A DNA stretch of 37,735 nucleotides from Alphaproteobacteria bacterium (GCA_015654705.1 JAATGL010000088.1:1-37735); one strand, 5' to 3'. Shown: positions 26,085-35,751, counted from the first letter of the stretch. Made by a program: numbers and translations. Notes: generated from the sequence alone by a model not told the origin.

Positions 26085-29081
26085 ATGAGCGAAGCCATCG
26101 ATCTCGAACGCCTGATGGTCCAGCTGGAAGCCAACTCGGCCAAGCTCAAGGCCGATTTCGAGCGCGCCGAAAGCGTCATCAGCACGTCCAGCGACCGCTG
26201 GGAAAAGCGCCTCCAGGAATCGCGCAAGCGCATGGAGGACAGCTACGCCGCGATGGGCACCAACATGGCGAAGAAGTTCAGCGCGAACCTCGCCGCCGGC
26301 CTGTCGCTTGTTGCGCTCGAACAGTTTTTCAGCAGTACAACGGAAATCGCCAAGACGATCGACACGCAATCTAAGGCGCTCGAAATTTCGACCGACAAGT
26401 ATCAGGAGATCAGCCTTGCCGCGCGCAAGGCCCGCGTCGATCAGGGTGAATTCAACACGGCGCTTGACCATTTCTCGAAGACAATCGGCGATGCGCAACT
26501 AAAAACGTCACCATTGGCAAAGCAGCTCAAGACGTTAGGCGTCGACGTCCGTTCCGGAACTGTGCCTGCTTTCCTTCAGTTTGCAGACGGTATCGGACGC
26601 ATCGCAAACGCCGGTCAGCGCGCAAAGATCGTCACAGATGTCATGGGAAGATCGTCGCAAGAGTTGACTGGATTCATGCTCCAAGGCGCTGCCTCCATCA
26701 CCGCGCAAATGAATGCTTTCAAAGCCAATGGAGAAGTCATCGAGAAAGATCAACTCGACAAGCTAATTCGGCTTGATAAAGCTTGGGTCGATCTTAAGGC
26801 TCACCTGTCTGTTGCGAGTGTCAATGTTCTGGCTGGATTTGAAGATGGCTTCGACAAATTCGCCAAGGACATGGGAAGCCAGAGCTTCCAGTCAGCGCTC
26901 AACAATTTCGGCAAAATCATGGGCGATGTCGCTGGCCACCTCGTTAAAATGGGGCCGTATCTGCCGTCGTTGGCGGCTGCGATCGCTGGCCGTGCTGCGC
27001 TTGGTCCTGCAGGATTGGCGGTCGGTGCTGGAACCTATGTTGCGCAACACGGGAATGACATTCGCGCAACGGCGTTGGAAGACGTCTTCATACCTGGCCT
27101 GCAAGATAAAGTGGAGTCTGCTCAAGGACGACTTCAGAACGCCATATCGGCTGGAGATTCGAAGGAGACTATTGACCGTTACAGGAATGCATTGGAAGTA
27201 GAACAAGCCGAGCTAGAAAAACTTCAGGCTGAATATAAACGCCTGAGGCCGCCGCCAAATGTGTCCGAAGAGTCGGCGCCGAACGGCGCTGTTACTTATG
27301 ATCCAGCCGACATTCTCGGACAGGAGAAACTCGCAAAAATTCGCGGACCTCTCGATATGTCCGGCACCGGCGAGGACAAACACGCCTTCTCTGATGCCGT
27401 GCGCGACCTGATCACGAAGACCAGGGAGTTGTCGGCGGCCGAGGACGAAAGCACGCTGGCGACGACGAAGGCGGAGGCCGCAACCAAGCTGCTCAACGCG
27501 GCGCAGGAGGATGGCCGCAAGATCACGCCGGCGCTGCGCAGCCAGGTCGAGGCGCTGGCCGGCGCCTACGCCAAGGTTGCGGCCGCGCGCGCGTTCGACA
27601 AGGACCTCGCCGCCGAAGACAAGCAGATTGCCAAACTGGCCGACGAGGCGCGTCAGGCCGATATGACTAAGGCCGCGCTGGCATCGTTGGCGGAAAGGCA
27701 AAAGCTCACCGAAGCTTTCCATAAGGAATTCGGCGATACGGCGGTCCCGAATGCCGCTCAGCAGGCAGAGATTGACAGTCGCGCATCTGCTTTCGGTGCC
27801 GTGACGGGTGAAGACGAGTTCTCGAAGTCGATCAAATCCGCCCAGGATCAGGATGAATCGCTGAAGGACAGCGTCGCGACCATCGGCCTTTACGACGGCG
27901 CCCTGGCCGCCGCGCAGATGCGGCTCCAATTGCTGGACGAAGCCGCCAAGGCCTTCGACCTGACGACGGAGAAGGGCCGCGCGGATTATGCCGCGGCGGT
28001 GACGGCCATCACGGCGCTCGCCGCCGCGCACGGCAAGCTCACCCAGGCCGAGATCGACGGGCAGAAAGCCGAACAGAACCGCGTGGCGGTCGCCGACGAG
28101 CTGCGCACCGGCCTGGAGAACGTCGCCGCCTCCGGCCTGAAGGGCTTCAAGAGCATGCGCGACGCGGCGGCGTCCTTCGTGGAGGAACTCGCGGAGCTGA
28201 TTCTCAAACTCTACGTGATCGAGCCGCTGCTGGATTCGCTGCTGGGCAAGCCCGGCACCACGGGCGGCGGCATTCTTGGCCCGTTTCTCAGCAGCCTCTT
28301 CGGCAGCGCGGTCCAGACCTTCGGCACGGGCCCCGGCACGCCGGGATTTTCCCACGGTCCCGATCCCGTGATCGCCGACGTTCCCGGCCTGGACGGCAAG
28401 CCCGACGGCAGCAGCGCGATCAATGCGCTCTGGACGCGCTCCGCCGATCCCCAGCTCCCGGGCATTGGCGCGACGGGCGGCATGTTCGGCACCGGCTTTG
28501 GGACCGCAGGGTTCACGCCGGGCCCGGATCCTGTTCTCGCGTCGCTCGATGATAGCGGCGGCGGTGGAGATTTGTTCTCCTGGCTTGGAAACCTGCTCGG
28601 CCTCGCGCAGGGCGGCCGGGTCTCCGGTCCCGGCGGCTCGACCGCCGATGCGATCCCGGCGATGCTGTCGGACGGCGAATACGTCATCAATGCGAAGCAG
28701 ACCCGCAAGCACCATAGGCTGCTCGACGCGATCAACGCCGACCGGCTGGAAGCGCCGCGGTCGGACGATCCGAAGCGCCACCAGCAGCCGCGCAACATGA
28801 AGGACCTGGTCGCGCATTTTGCGCAGGGCGGATATGTCGGCCGCTTCGCGGCGGGCGGCGATATCACCCTGCCGACCATTCCAAAAGCGGCGCAGGCAAG
28901 CAAAAATCTGGTGATCCACGCACCTGTCACAATCCATCAGAATCTTGATGGTGCAGTAAGCCCCGAGGGGATAGCGAAGATTGCGCAATCCCAGGCTGTC
29001 ATGGTCGGAACGCAGTTCTCGAAGCAGATTCGCAAAGACTTTCCAAGCTTGATGTCGACCGCGCTGCGGGACAAGTTCTGA
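26085..29081 (+). CDS. Tape measure protein
   Basis: A 998-residue protein. The N-terminal 100 residues are helical with coiled-coil character (LMVQLEANSAKLKADFERAE, DRWEKRLQESRKRMEDSYAA), the middle contains DVMGRSSQELTGFMLQGAAS and a hydrophobic stretch near 290-320 (SLAAAIAGRAALGPAGLAVG). Repeated helices follow (EQAELEKLQAEYKRL, NGQKAEQNRVA), and the C-terminal third is Gly-rich with lambda-type tail tape measure elements (RVSGPGGSTADAIPAMLSDG, EYVINAKQTRK). It sets tail length and is ejected with DNA. Codons 80-430 (about 26330-27350) are visibly more AT-rich than the flanks, suggesting a recombined module. Confidence 0.9.
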   Translation: MSEAIDLERLMVQLEANSAKLKADFERAESVISTSSDRWEKRLQESRKRMEDSYAAMGTNMAKKFSANLAAGLSLVALEQFFSSTTEIAKTIDTQSKALEISTDKYQEISLAARKARVDQGEFNTALDHFSKTIGDAQLKTSPLAKQLKTLGVDVRSGTVPAFLQFADGIGRIANAGQRAKIVTDVMGRSSQELTGFMLQGAASITAQMNAFKANGEVIEKDQLDKLIRLDKAWVDLKAHLSVASVNVLAGFEDGFDKFAKDMGSQSFQSALNNFGKIMGDVAGHLVKMGPYLPSLAAAIAGRAALGPAGLAVGAGTYVAQHGNDIRATALEDVFIPGLQDKVESAQGRLQNAISAGDSKETIDRYRNALEVEQAELEKLQAEYKRLRPPPNVSEESAPNGAVTYDPADILGQEKLAKIRGPLDMSGTGEDKHAFSDAVRDLITKTRELSAAEDESTLATTKAEAATKLLNAAQEDGRKITPALRSQVEALAGAYAKVAAARAFDKDLAAEDKQIAKLADEARQADMTKAALASLAERQKLTEAFHKEFGDTAVPNAAQQAEIDSRASAFGAVTGEDEFSKSIKSAQDQDESLKDSVATIGLYDGALAAAQMRLQLLDEAAKAFDLTTEKGRADYAAAVTAITALAAAHGKLTQAEIDGQKAEQNRVAVADELRTGLENVAASGLKGFKSMRDAAASFVEELAELILKLYVIEPLLDSLLGKPGTTGGGILGPFLSSLFGSAVQTFGTGPGTPGFSHGPDPVIADVPGLDGKPDGSSAINALWTRSADPQLPGIGATGGMFGTGFGTAGFTPGPDPVLASLDDSGGGGDLFSWLGNLLGLAQGGRVSGPGGSTADAIPAMLSDGEYVINAKQTRKHHRLLDAINADRLEAPRSDDPKRHQQPRNMKDLVAHFAQGGYVGRFAAGGDITLPTIPKAAQASKNLVIHAPVTIHQNLDGAVSPEGIAKIAQSQAVMVGTQFSKQIRKDFPSLMSTALRDKF

Positions 29082-29103
29082 TAGAAACTCGGAATGGTGT
29101 GCC

Positions 29104-29331
29104 ATGACGCTGGAAGAAAGAGTTATCTCCATAGAGGTAGCATTGAAGTCATTGTCTTTGCTTGTCTCCATTATGGAGCGTGAAGGACACGCCAGTATGC
29201 TATCGACAATTAGAGAGATGAATGAATCCTTCAAAGATATCGCATGCCTTCCAAGCATGAAGATATTGACGCCGGAGCAGGCCGATTTGGTGGCTTCGAT
29301 CCTCGATCCGCACGTGCGCGCAAAATCCTGA
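29104..29331 (+). CDS. Small protein between tape measure and distal tail genes
   Basis: A 75-residue protein starting MTLEERVISIEVALKSLSLL, with a long helix, then ASMLSTIREMNESFKDIACL and a C-terminal TPEQADLVASILDPHVRAK. It is clearly more AT-rich than neighbouring tail genes. No ribosome site is strong, and no family is recognised. The helical pattern might form a small coiled coil. Possibly a recently acquired gene or a tail assembly factor. Confidence 0.55.
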   Translation: MTLEERVISIEVALKSLSLLVSIMEREGHASMLSTIREMNESFKDIACLPSMKILTPEQADLVASILDPHVRAKS

Positions 29332-29334
29332 GCC

Positions 29335-29958
29335 ATGACCGTTCCCGTCTGGCCCCGCACGGTTCTCGTTCCGACCGAGGCCGGGCCGCCGAACGTCGCG
29401 CCCAACAACACCAGCGGCGGCGTCGGCTTCGACGGCTCGGAACAGATCATCGGCAACAGCCCCGGCCGCTGGACGATGTCCTACAAGAATATCGCGGTCC
29501 GCACGGCCGCGCATGTGCTGGCCTGGAACGGCCTCGCCGCGCAACTGCAGGGGCGACTGAACCCGGTCCAGATTCCGCTCTACGACCGCCAGCGCGAGCC
29601 GCAGGCCGGCGTCACGGCATCGGCGCATGGCGCGATCGCGGTCGGCGCAGTGACCGGCACCATTCAGGTCAATGCCGGCGGCGACGTGCTGCAGGCGGGC
29701 CAGCATTTCAGCATGGACCAGGTCAATCTCTACCGCATCGCCCAGATCACCGGCATCACGACGGATGGCGACCACAACCATTTCTATGCCGTCGTCTTCT
29801 GGCCGCCGGCGCGCCGCGCCATCCCGGATGGCCACGCGCTGATCTTCAACGACGTCTATTTCCAGGTCCGGCTGGCGACCGACGCCGCGATGTCGGCCAT
29901 GAGCCTGGCGCTGCTGAAAACCGCCGCACCGTCGATCGATTTCGTGGAGGCCCTGTGA
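29335..29958 (+). CDS. Distal tail protein-like
   Basis: A 207-residue beta-rich protein that begins MTVPVWPRTVLVPTEAGPPN and contains SGGVGFDGSEQIIGNSPGRW, AHVLAWNGLAAQLQGRLNPV, QIPLYDRQREPQAGVTA and, near the end, ALIFNDVYFQVRLATD. The placement after the tape measure, the first of three overlapping tail-tip genes, corresponds to gp12 in gene-transfer agents, although I do not see the exact DUF2460 signature. Expected to sit at the tail end and attach the hub. Confidence 0.65.
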   Translation: MTVPVWPRTVLVPTEAGPPNVAPNNTSGGVGFDGSEQIIGNSPGRWTMSYKNIAVRTAAHVLAWNGLAAQLQGRLNPVQIPLYDRQREPQAGVTASAHGAIAVGAVTGTIQVNAGGDVLQAGQHFSMDQVNLYRIAQITGITTDGDHNHFYAVVFWPPARRAIPDGHALIFNDVYFQVRLATDAAMSAMSLALLKTAAPSIDFVEAL

Positions 29959-30566
29959 GCATCCCGATCTTTCCCGGAACCGATTTCGACCCCGTGATCG
30001 AGACCTATGCCAAGGGAAACGCCCTCAATCTTCCCGCGCTGTGCTATTTCGATTTCCGCGACGCGCCGCAGGCGCTGTGGGGCGGCGGCTTCAATCTTGT
30101 GTCCGGCGGCGTGACCTGGACCGGCCTCGGCAAGGCCGGCGTGATCTGCGGCATCGACGGCCTGGAGGATTCCTCCAACCTCGAAGCCTCCGACATGACC
30201 TTCACGCTGTCCGGCGTCGACGCCTCGATCATGACCGTCTTCAAGGATGAGGACCGCGCCGACTATGTCGGCCGCATGGTCTGCGTCTACGGCCAGTTCT
30301 GCGATGTCAACTGGCAGCCGCTCTGCCCGCCCTTCGCCTACCGCGCCGGGATCATGGGGACGGCGACCGTCGACAAGACGCCGGACGGCAATGGCGGCTT
30401 CACCCGCACCATCACGCTGCCGGCGTCGAATCTGTTTGCTGGACGCAACAATGCGCCGGCCTCGTTCTTCACCGACCGCGACCAGAAGGTCCGCTATCCG
30501 GGCGACCGCTTCTTCGAATTCGTCGCCTCGATCCAGGAAGTCTCGATCGACCAGCCATGGCGCTGA
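29955..30566 (+). CDS. Tail hub-associated protein (GTA gp13/DUF2163-like position)
   Basis: A 203-residue protein from GTG 29955 (GTGA overlap). It has FDPVIETYAKGNALNLPALC, YFDFRDAPQALWGGGFNLVS, GVICGIDGLEDSSNLEASDM, a QFCDVNWQPLCPPFAYRAGI segment and GDRFFEFVASIQEVSIDQPW. Several cysteines (about C33, C75, C116, C123) could support a metal or iron-sulfur site; the gp13 hub protein of R. capsulatus GTA is known for such a cluster. That link is inferred from position and cysteines, not shown. Product length fits the family. Confidence 0.65.
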   Translation: MSIPIFPGTDFDPVIETYAKGNALNLPALCYFDFRDAPQALWGGGFNLVSGGVTWTGLGKAGVICGIDGLEDSSNLEASDMTFTLSGVDASIMTVFKDEDRADYVGRMVCVYGQFCDVNWQPLCPPFAYRAGIMGTATVDKTPDGNGGFTRTITLPASNLFAGRNNAPASFFTDRDQKVRYPGDRFFEFVASIQEVSIDQPWR

Positions 30567-30994
30567 GCGAAATGCTGCGCAGCTTTCTGGCGCGCGAAGC
30601 CGCACGGCCCTGGGAGATGGGCGAGCATGATTGCGGCCTCTGGCTGGCGGATTGGTATGTCTTTGCCACCGGCGCTCCGGACCCGGCGGCGCATCTGCGC
30701 GGCTGGCATCGCGGCCCGGGCGCGCGGCGCGCCGGCGATGCCATCGTGCTGCGTCATCTGCGCGTGGTCGCGCGCACGCTTGGACTGCTTCGAACCACTA
30801 TGCCGCTGCCCGGCGACATCGCGGCGCTGTGCCTGTGCGAACCGCGCGCCCGGATCGCGGTCGGCGCCATTCGTGTCGAACGCGGCTGGATCGTGCCGGC
30901 CGGCGAACCGGCGACCTTCGGATTGACCAAAGTTCCTGACGATCTCGATCGGGCACGCGTGGTCGCCGCCTGGAGCATCGAATGCCCTTCGTGA
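30557..30994 (+). CDS. DUF6950-like cell wall peptidase
   Basis: A 145-residue protein overlapping its neighbours on both sides. WEMGEHDCGLWLADWYVFAT followed by GAPDPAAHLRGWHRGP is the DUF6950 pattern (HDC motif, then TG.DPA..LRG.Y). The Cys in HDCGLW is a candidate catalytic cysteine, as in NlpC/P60-like enzymes. LPGDIAALCLCEPRARIAVG follows. In GTA-like tail tips this position holds the NlpC/P60 peptidase (gp14) that opens peptidoglycan for DNA entry. Confidence 0.7.
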   Translation: MALSEMLRSFLAREAARPWEMGEHDCGLWLADWYVFATGAPDPAAHLRGWHRGPGARRAGDAIVLRHLRVVARTLGLLRTTMPLPGDIAALCLCEPRARIAVGAIRVERGWIVPAGEPATFGLTKVPDDLDRARVVAAWSIECPS

Positions 30995-33699
30995 TCCCCG
31001 CCGTCGTGGCTCTCTGGGCGACATTATCCACGACCACGATCCTCGGGATTACGCTTTCGAGCCTTGTTGTGAACATTGCGATCGGTGTCGGGCTGAGCCT
31101 GATATCGTCGCTGATCGCGGGCGGACCGAAGAAGCCGAACCTGCATGCCTCGCGCGAGAACATCCGCAACCCCGTTGCGTCGGCGCGGAAATATTACGGG
31201 CGGGTGAAGCCGGGCGGTGTCATCACCTTCCTGAAGATCGCGCCCGGCTATTTCGACGGCTCGACGGTCAACGCGCTGTACATCATCGTCACCATGTCGC
31301 GCGGCCGCTTCGACGCGTTCGAGGAGCACTGGCTCAGCGACGGGCCGGCGATCCTGGCGGACGATCATGTCGTCCTGTCGCCCAAGAATTTCTACTGGAG
31401 CCAATTGCCGTTCGTGCGCCTCTATTTCCATGTCGGTTCCGAAACGCAGAGCGCCGACGTGCTCATGCAGGAAGGCTTTCCCGGCATCTGGACGACGGAT
31501 TTTCACGGCTACGGCATCGCCTATGCGGTGCTGCGGATGTTCAGCCCGAAGTTGGAGAACTTCAACGACGTCTTTCCGTCCGGTCTGCCGGTCTACAGCG
31601 CCGTGGTGCGCGCGGCGATCCTGTGGGACCCGCGCGACCCGAACCAGTCGCATACCTCGCCGGCGTCCTGGAAATGGAAAAGCAACGGTGTTCTCTGCGT
31701 CCTGGACGCGCTGTGGAACGAGAACGGCGTGCGCCTGCCGATCGCCATGCTGGTGGCCGGCATCGACGTCTGGAAAGCGGAGGCCGATTACGCCGATACC
31801 TGGCGGTCGCTGAACAATGGCGGCTCGGAGCCGTGGTTTCGTCTGGCGGGCGGCTACGAGCTGACCGATCCGCCGAAGGTCTGGCTGCCCAAGATGCTGG
31901 ACCCGATGGACGCGCGCCTGTCGCTGCGCGGCGACGGGGCCGTCGTGATCGACACCGGGCGCTGGCGCGATCCGGAACTGACGATCCCGAACGACCAGAT
32001 CCTGTCCTTCACCGGCTTCAGCCGCGGCAAGCAGAAGGCGGACATCCGCAACGTGATCGACGCGACCTTCATCGCGCCCGAATACGACTATGTGCAGCAG
32101 CAGGCCGATACCTGGCTCAACGAGGCCAGCATCGATGTCGACGGCGAACAGCAGGTCACGCTCGATCTCGACTTCGCGCCCAGCCACGCGCAGGCGCGCG
32201 TGCGCCAGAAGATCGAGGCCTACCGGCAGGATCCGAACGGCTGGTGCGGCACGATCATCACCAAAGCCTACGGCCTGAAATTCCTGACGCCGAACGCCGA
32301 CGGCTCGCGCAAGCGCTTCGTCTACTTCCTGATCGACGAGCTTGGCATCGACAATACGATCGCCTTCGAGGTCCAGCGTTTCGCCTTCGCCCATCTGAGC
32401 GGCCAATGCACCTTCACCGTGAGCGCGATGAGCGCGGATGCCTTCGCCTGGAACCCGGCGACGGACGAGGGGACGCCGCCGGCGTTTCCGCGCACCACTG
32501 CCGCCAACGATGTCGAGAACCCGTTCAACCTGGCCGTCTCGGTCGCAGGCAATGTGATCAGCGCGACCCTCGACGCGCCGCTGCAGACGGGGCTGAACCT
32601 TGATCTCGCGGTGCGCACGACCTTCGACGGCCAGGGCGATGGCGACGTAACATGGGTGCCGTTGAGCCATAGCGGCTGGGGCGGCAGCACGGGCTCGCTG
32701 GCCGATGGCCGCTACGATATCCGGGCCCGCTTCTACAACACGGAATCGCCGCCCGATTACAGCGATCCGCGCGTGATCCGCGGCATCAGGATCGGGACCG
32801 GGACGCCGGGCGGATTTCCCGCGCCGCCTCCCGCTTTCAACGTCACGAATTGCGGCGGCAACACGGTCGAGATCACGCTGACCGCGATCACGGCGATGGA
32901 AGCGGTCTCGGTCAATATCTACATGGCCCCGAGTTTCTCCTCGACGTTCGCGGCCGCGGCGCTCATCGCATCCTTTCCCTGTATCTCGGGCGCCAACCTG
33001 GACCAGTTCTTCGATACGGGCGCGGCCGGACATCAGAATTTCTGGGCGACGACGGTCGATATCTTCGGCAACGAATCCGCGACCCAGATCGGTCCGGTGC
33101 CGGTCAACATCACGGCCGGAACCTTCGCGCCGCCCCATCCTGTGCCCTCGGCTCCCGCGGGACTGTCCGCCGTGCCCAGCTCATCGAATATCGCGCTGTC
33201 GTGGACCGCCAATCCGTTGGGCGATGCGGTTACGGCCTATCAGGTCTGGGGCAGCGAGGGCGATTTCGGATTTTCCGCGACGTCGCTCCTCGCCACGACG
33301 GCGGCAACGACGGCCACGCTCACCGGCCTCGATCCCGAGAGCGGCTACAGTCTTTACCTGGTGGCCGTCAACGCCAACGGGGCGTCCGATCCGTCCGATG
33401 TCCTGAAGGTGACGACGGCATCCCTCGGCGCCTATCGGGCCATCACGGCCGTGGAGAGCCCGCTTTTTCTGCTCGACACCGACACATGGGTCGATGTGAC
33501 GAATGCCACCGGCACGCCCCTGGAAATCCGCATGCCGCCGCATCCCGTTGTCGGTCAATCGATGAAGATCACGGATGCGGGCGCCACGTTCGATTTCACG
33601 ATCAAGGACCATGCCGGCACCGCCGTGATCGATACGATGCAGACGGCGGGCGGCTTTCATCGCTCCGGCTGGACAGGCGCGCTGTGGAAACTGGGGTGA
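30982..33699 (+). CDS. Tail hub / host-specificity protein with FN3 domain
   Basis: A 905-residue protein. The first 50 residues contain a hydrophobic pair of helices (ILGITLSSLVVNIAIGVGLS and LISSLIAGG), unusual for a virion protein but common in such hub proteins. Central region: KLENFNDVFPSGLPVYSAVV, QSHTSPASWKWKSNGVLCVL and NVIDATFIAPEYDYVQQQAD, the J-like/GTA gp15 hub character. Residues about 720-815 are a fibronectin type III domain (PSAPAGLSAVPSSSNIALSW, VTAYQVWGSEGDF, LTGLDPESGYSLYLVAVNAN). It ends in a Gly-rich segment (GGFHRSGWTGALWKLG). Likely contacts host receptor or scaffolds fibres. Confidence 0.85.
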   Translation: MPFVIPAVVALWATLSTTTILGITLSSLVVNIAIGVGLSLISSLIAGGPKKPNLHASRENIRNPVASARKYYGRVKPGGVITFLKIAPGYFDGSTVNALYIIVTMSRGRFDAFEEHWLSDGPAILADDHVVLSPKNFYWSQLPFVRLYFHVGSETQSADVLMQEGFPGIWTTDFHGYGIAYAVLRMFSPKLENFNDVFPSGLPVYSAVVRAAILWDPRDPNQSHTSPASWKWKSNGVLCVLDALWNENGVRLPIAMLVAGIDVWKAEADYADTWRSLNNGGSEPWFRLAGGYELTDPPKVWLPKMLDPMDARLSLRGDGAVVIDTGRWRDPELTIPNDQILSFTGFSRGKQKADIRNVIDATFIAPEYDYVQQQADTWLNEASIDVDGEQQVTLDLDFAPSHAQARVRQKIEAYRQDPNGWCGTIITKAYGLKFLTPNADGSRKRFVYFLIDELGIDNTIAFEVQRFAFAHLSGQCTFTVSAMSADAFAWNPATDEGTPPAFPRTTAANDVENPFNLAVSVAGNVISATLDAPLQTGLNLDLAVRTTFDGQGDGDVTWVPLSHSGWGGSTGSLADGRYDIRARFYNTESPPDYSDPRVIRGIRIGTGTPGGFPAPPPAFNVTNCGGNTVEITLTAITAMEAVSVNIYMAPSFSSTFAAAALIASFPCISGANLDQFFDTGAAGHQNFWATTVDIFGNESATQIGPVPVNITAGTFAPPHPVPSAPAGLSAVPSSSNIALSWTANPLGDAVTAYQVWGSEGDFGFSATSLLATTAATTATLTGLDPESGYSLYLVAVNANGASDPSDVLKVTTASLGAYRAITAVESPLFLLDTDTWVDVTNATGTPLEIRMPPHPVVGQSMKITDAGATFDFTIKDHAGTAVIDTMQTAGGFHRSGWTGALWKLG

Positions 33700-33701
33700 C
33701 G

Positions 33702-35504
33702 ATGATGAAACGTCTTTTTGTGTTCCTGGCCGGCGTGCTGCTGGCATGGCCGGCATCGGCTGGACAAGTGCCCAATCCGGTCAATGCCGATACCACGCTC
33801 GTCAGCGGCCATTTCGTTGTCGGCAACACCATACAGGGCGTGCGCGATTCCGGCTTCGCGACGGTGCCCTGTTCCTGGATGCCGTCCATGACCGGCGACG
33901 TGACGACGCCAGGCGCGAGTTGTTCAACGACGATCACGGGTATCGCCGGCGCGACGTCGATCATCCGCAGCACATCGACAAATCCGCAATATACGATCGA
34001 CACTGCGGCGGGGATGAGCCGGTCCTTCGCGTTCCGTACCGGCGCCCTCAACCGCTTCCAGCTGCGGACCAACAACGCGACCGAGACCGGTTCGAACGCC
34101 GGTTCGAATTTCGAACTGCGCGTCTACAATGATGCGGGGAGCTTTGTGGGCGATGCCTTCTCGGTCAATCGCGCCACGATGCTGATGTCGATTGCCAGTC
34201 TCGATCCGTCAAGCCTGCCCAACCCATCGGCTTCCAAGGGCGGCGTAATGGCCGGAGACTGCGCCAGTCATCAATTCGCCAGGGGCATCAACACCGGCGC
34301 CGGGCTCGATTGCGCGCAGCCGGCGTTCTCCGATCTCTCCGGACTGATTGCGCCGTCCCAGATTCCGCCGGCCGGTCCCGGAGGATTGCTGGGCGGCGTC
34401 AGCCAGGCGATTTGCCCGGTCCATCGGGTGGCAAATCAGATCGACGGCACCGGGTCCGTGGGATGCGTGCAACTCGACGCCGTCGACATCACGAGCCTCG
34501 GCAGTGCCGCAACGAAGAATATCGGGACGTCCGGCGCGGTCGTGCCGCTGCTGAACGCGGCCAACCAATGGTCGGCCGCGCAGGTCTTCACGGCGGGATC
34601 GTTTTCGGCGCCCGGCGCGGCGGTCGGCACGGCGGCCGACAGCGGGATGTACCAGGACGGCGCGGACGATCCCTGTTTCACCTCTGCCGGCAAAATCCGC
34701 CTGTGCCTTTTCAATGTATCCGGCGCCGGCGCCGTGTTCTCGGCCACGGGTGCCAACATGATGCAGGCGAGCATCGGCGGTTCCACGGCCGGCGTCGAAA
34801 GCATCGGCAACGGCGCCACCTTCGGCGATTTCCGCGCGCTCTACACCAGCAATGGCGGCATGGGCTCGCACCTTGCCCTGGCGCATACGCGTGCGACATC
34901 CGCAGGATCCTTCTCCGCACTCCTCTCGGGAGACGTTCTCGGCGAGATCGATTTTGCTGGCGACGACGGCGCGAGCGACAACACGATCGGCGCCGCCTTC
35001 AAGGTCGTTGCCAAGGCCAACTGGACGACGGGGAACGGCCAGTCGGACGCGCTGCTCAATCTGATGAACAGCGCCGGCGCGCTGAAAAACGTTCTCTGTG
35101 CCGATGCCGATACCGGGTTGTGGCTGGCGCAGACCGGAACCGGAGCATCATGCGGAACGGGTGCCAATTTTCTCGACATGGCGAACAATGGTTCGTTCGC
35201 AAGTCTGCGCGTTGCCGGAGATTATCATGTCGCCGGGTCCGCGCCTGGCGTGTCCGGCTGCGGAATATCGCCCCTTGTTCGCAGCGGAAGCACGGATACG
35301 GCGGGAGAGGTTTTCGAGGGCGCATCGGCGACCGGCTGCACGATCACCTTTGCCGCGAGCAAGGCGATTGCGCCGTTCTGCACGATGTCTACGCAGACCC
35401 AGCTGGCGGCGTTTTCCTATTCCGTCAGTTCGGTGTCCCTGACCGCCACGCATTCGAGCGCGACCGGCGGCGTGCTCGATTATCACTGCTTTCAGCACGG
35501 TTGA
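33702..35504 (+). CDS. Tail fibre-like protein with an N-terminal signal peptide
   Basis: A 600-residue protein from ATG 33702 (a GTG at 33696 in the GTGA overlap is also in frame). The N-terminus MMKRLFVFLAGVLLAWPASA, followed by Gly-Gln, has a perfect n-, h- and c-region with an AxA cleavage site after residue 20. The remainder is low-complexity and beta-rich (NPSASKGGVMAGDCASHQFA, GTSGAVVPLLNAANQWSAAQ, ATFGDFRALYTSNGGMG), the style of tail fibres with DGGGSAATK-like repeats. Fibres normally remain cytoplasmic during assembly, so a signal peptide is odd; several alphaproteobacterial phages show the same. Could also be an exported protein. Confidence 0.65.
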   Translation: MMKRLFVFLAGVLLAWPASAGQVPNPVNADTTLVSGHFVVGNTIQGVRDSGFATVPCSWMPSMTGDVTTPGASCSTTITGIAGATSIIRSTSTNPQYTIDTAAGMSRSFAFRTGALNRFQLRTNNATETGSNAGSNFELRVYNDAGSFVGDAFSVNRATMLMSIASLDPSSLPNPSASKGGVMAGDCASHQFARGINTGAGLDCAQPAFSDLSGLIAPSQIPPAGPGGLLGGVSQAICPVHRVANQIDGTGSVGCVQLDAVDITSLGSAATKNIGTSGAVVPLLNAANQWSAAQVFTAGSFSAPGAAVGTAADSGMYQDGADDPCFTSAGKIRLCLFNVSGAGAVFSATGANMMQASIGGSTAGVESIGNGATFGDFRALYTSNGGMGSHLALAHTRATSAGSFSALLSGDVLGEIDFAGDDGASDNTIGAAFKVVAKANWTTGNGQSDALLNLMNSAGALKNVLCADADTGLWLAQTGTGASCGTGANFLDMANNGSFASLRVAGDYHVAGSAPGVSGCGISPLVRSGSTDTAGEVFEGASATGCTITFAASKAIAPFCTMSTQTQLAAFSYSVSSVSLTATHSSATGGVLDYHCFQHG

Positions 35505-35542
35505 CGGCTGCCGATCACTTTTCCAAAAGCAAGGAGAGATCA

Positions 35543-35728
35543 ATGAGGTTCAACATTCATTTCGTGCCGCGCGACAACACGCCCGGGACGACTCCGGCGA
35601 CGATTTCCTACAGCAGCGACGATGAAGCGGATTGCTACCGCACCTTTATCCAGTTCTCCGGGAAAAACCCCGACGAAAAGCATCGCTATGTGATGACGGA
35701 CGGGACGAAAATTCTTTTCGCTGGCTAG
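35543..35728 (+). CDS. Small protein, function unknown
   Basis: A 61-residue protein from ATG 35543, preceded by the strong site AAGGAGAGATCA. It reads MRFNIHFVPRDNTPGTTPAT, then SYSSDDEADCYRTFIQFSGK and DEKHRYVMTDGTKILFAG. Alternating strands suggest a small beta protein. No family recalled. It lies between a fibre gene and the endolysin. Confidence 0.65.
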   Translation: MRFNIHFVPRDNTPGTTPATISYSSDDEADCYRTFIQFSGKNPDEKHRYVMTDGTKILFAG

Positions 35729-35751
35729 ATAGAAGCCATCGGGTCGAGACA

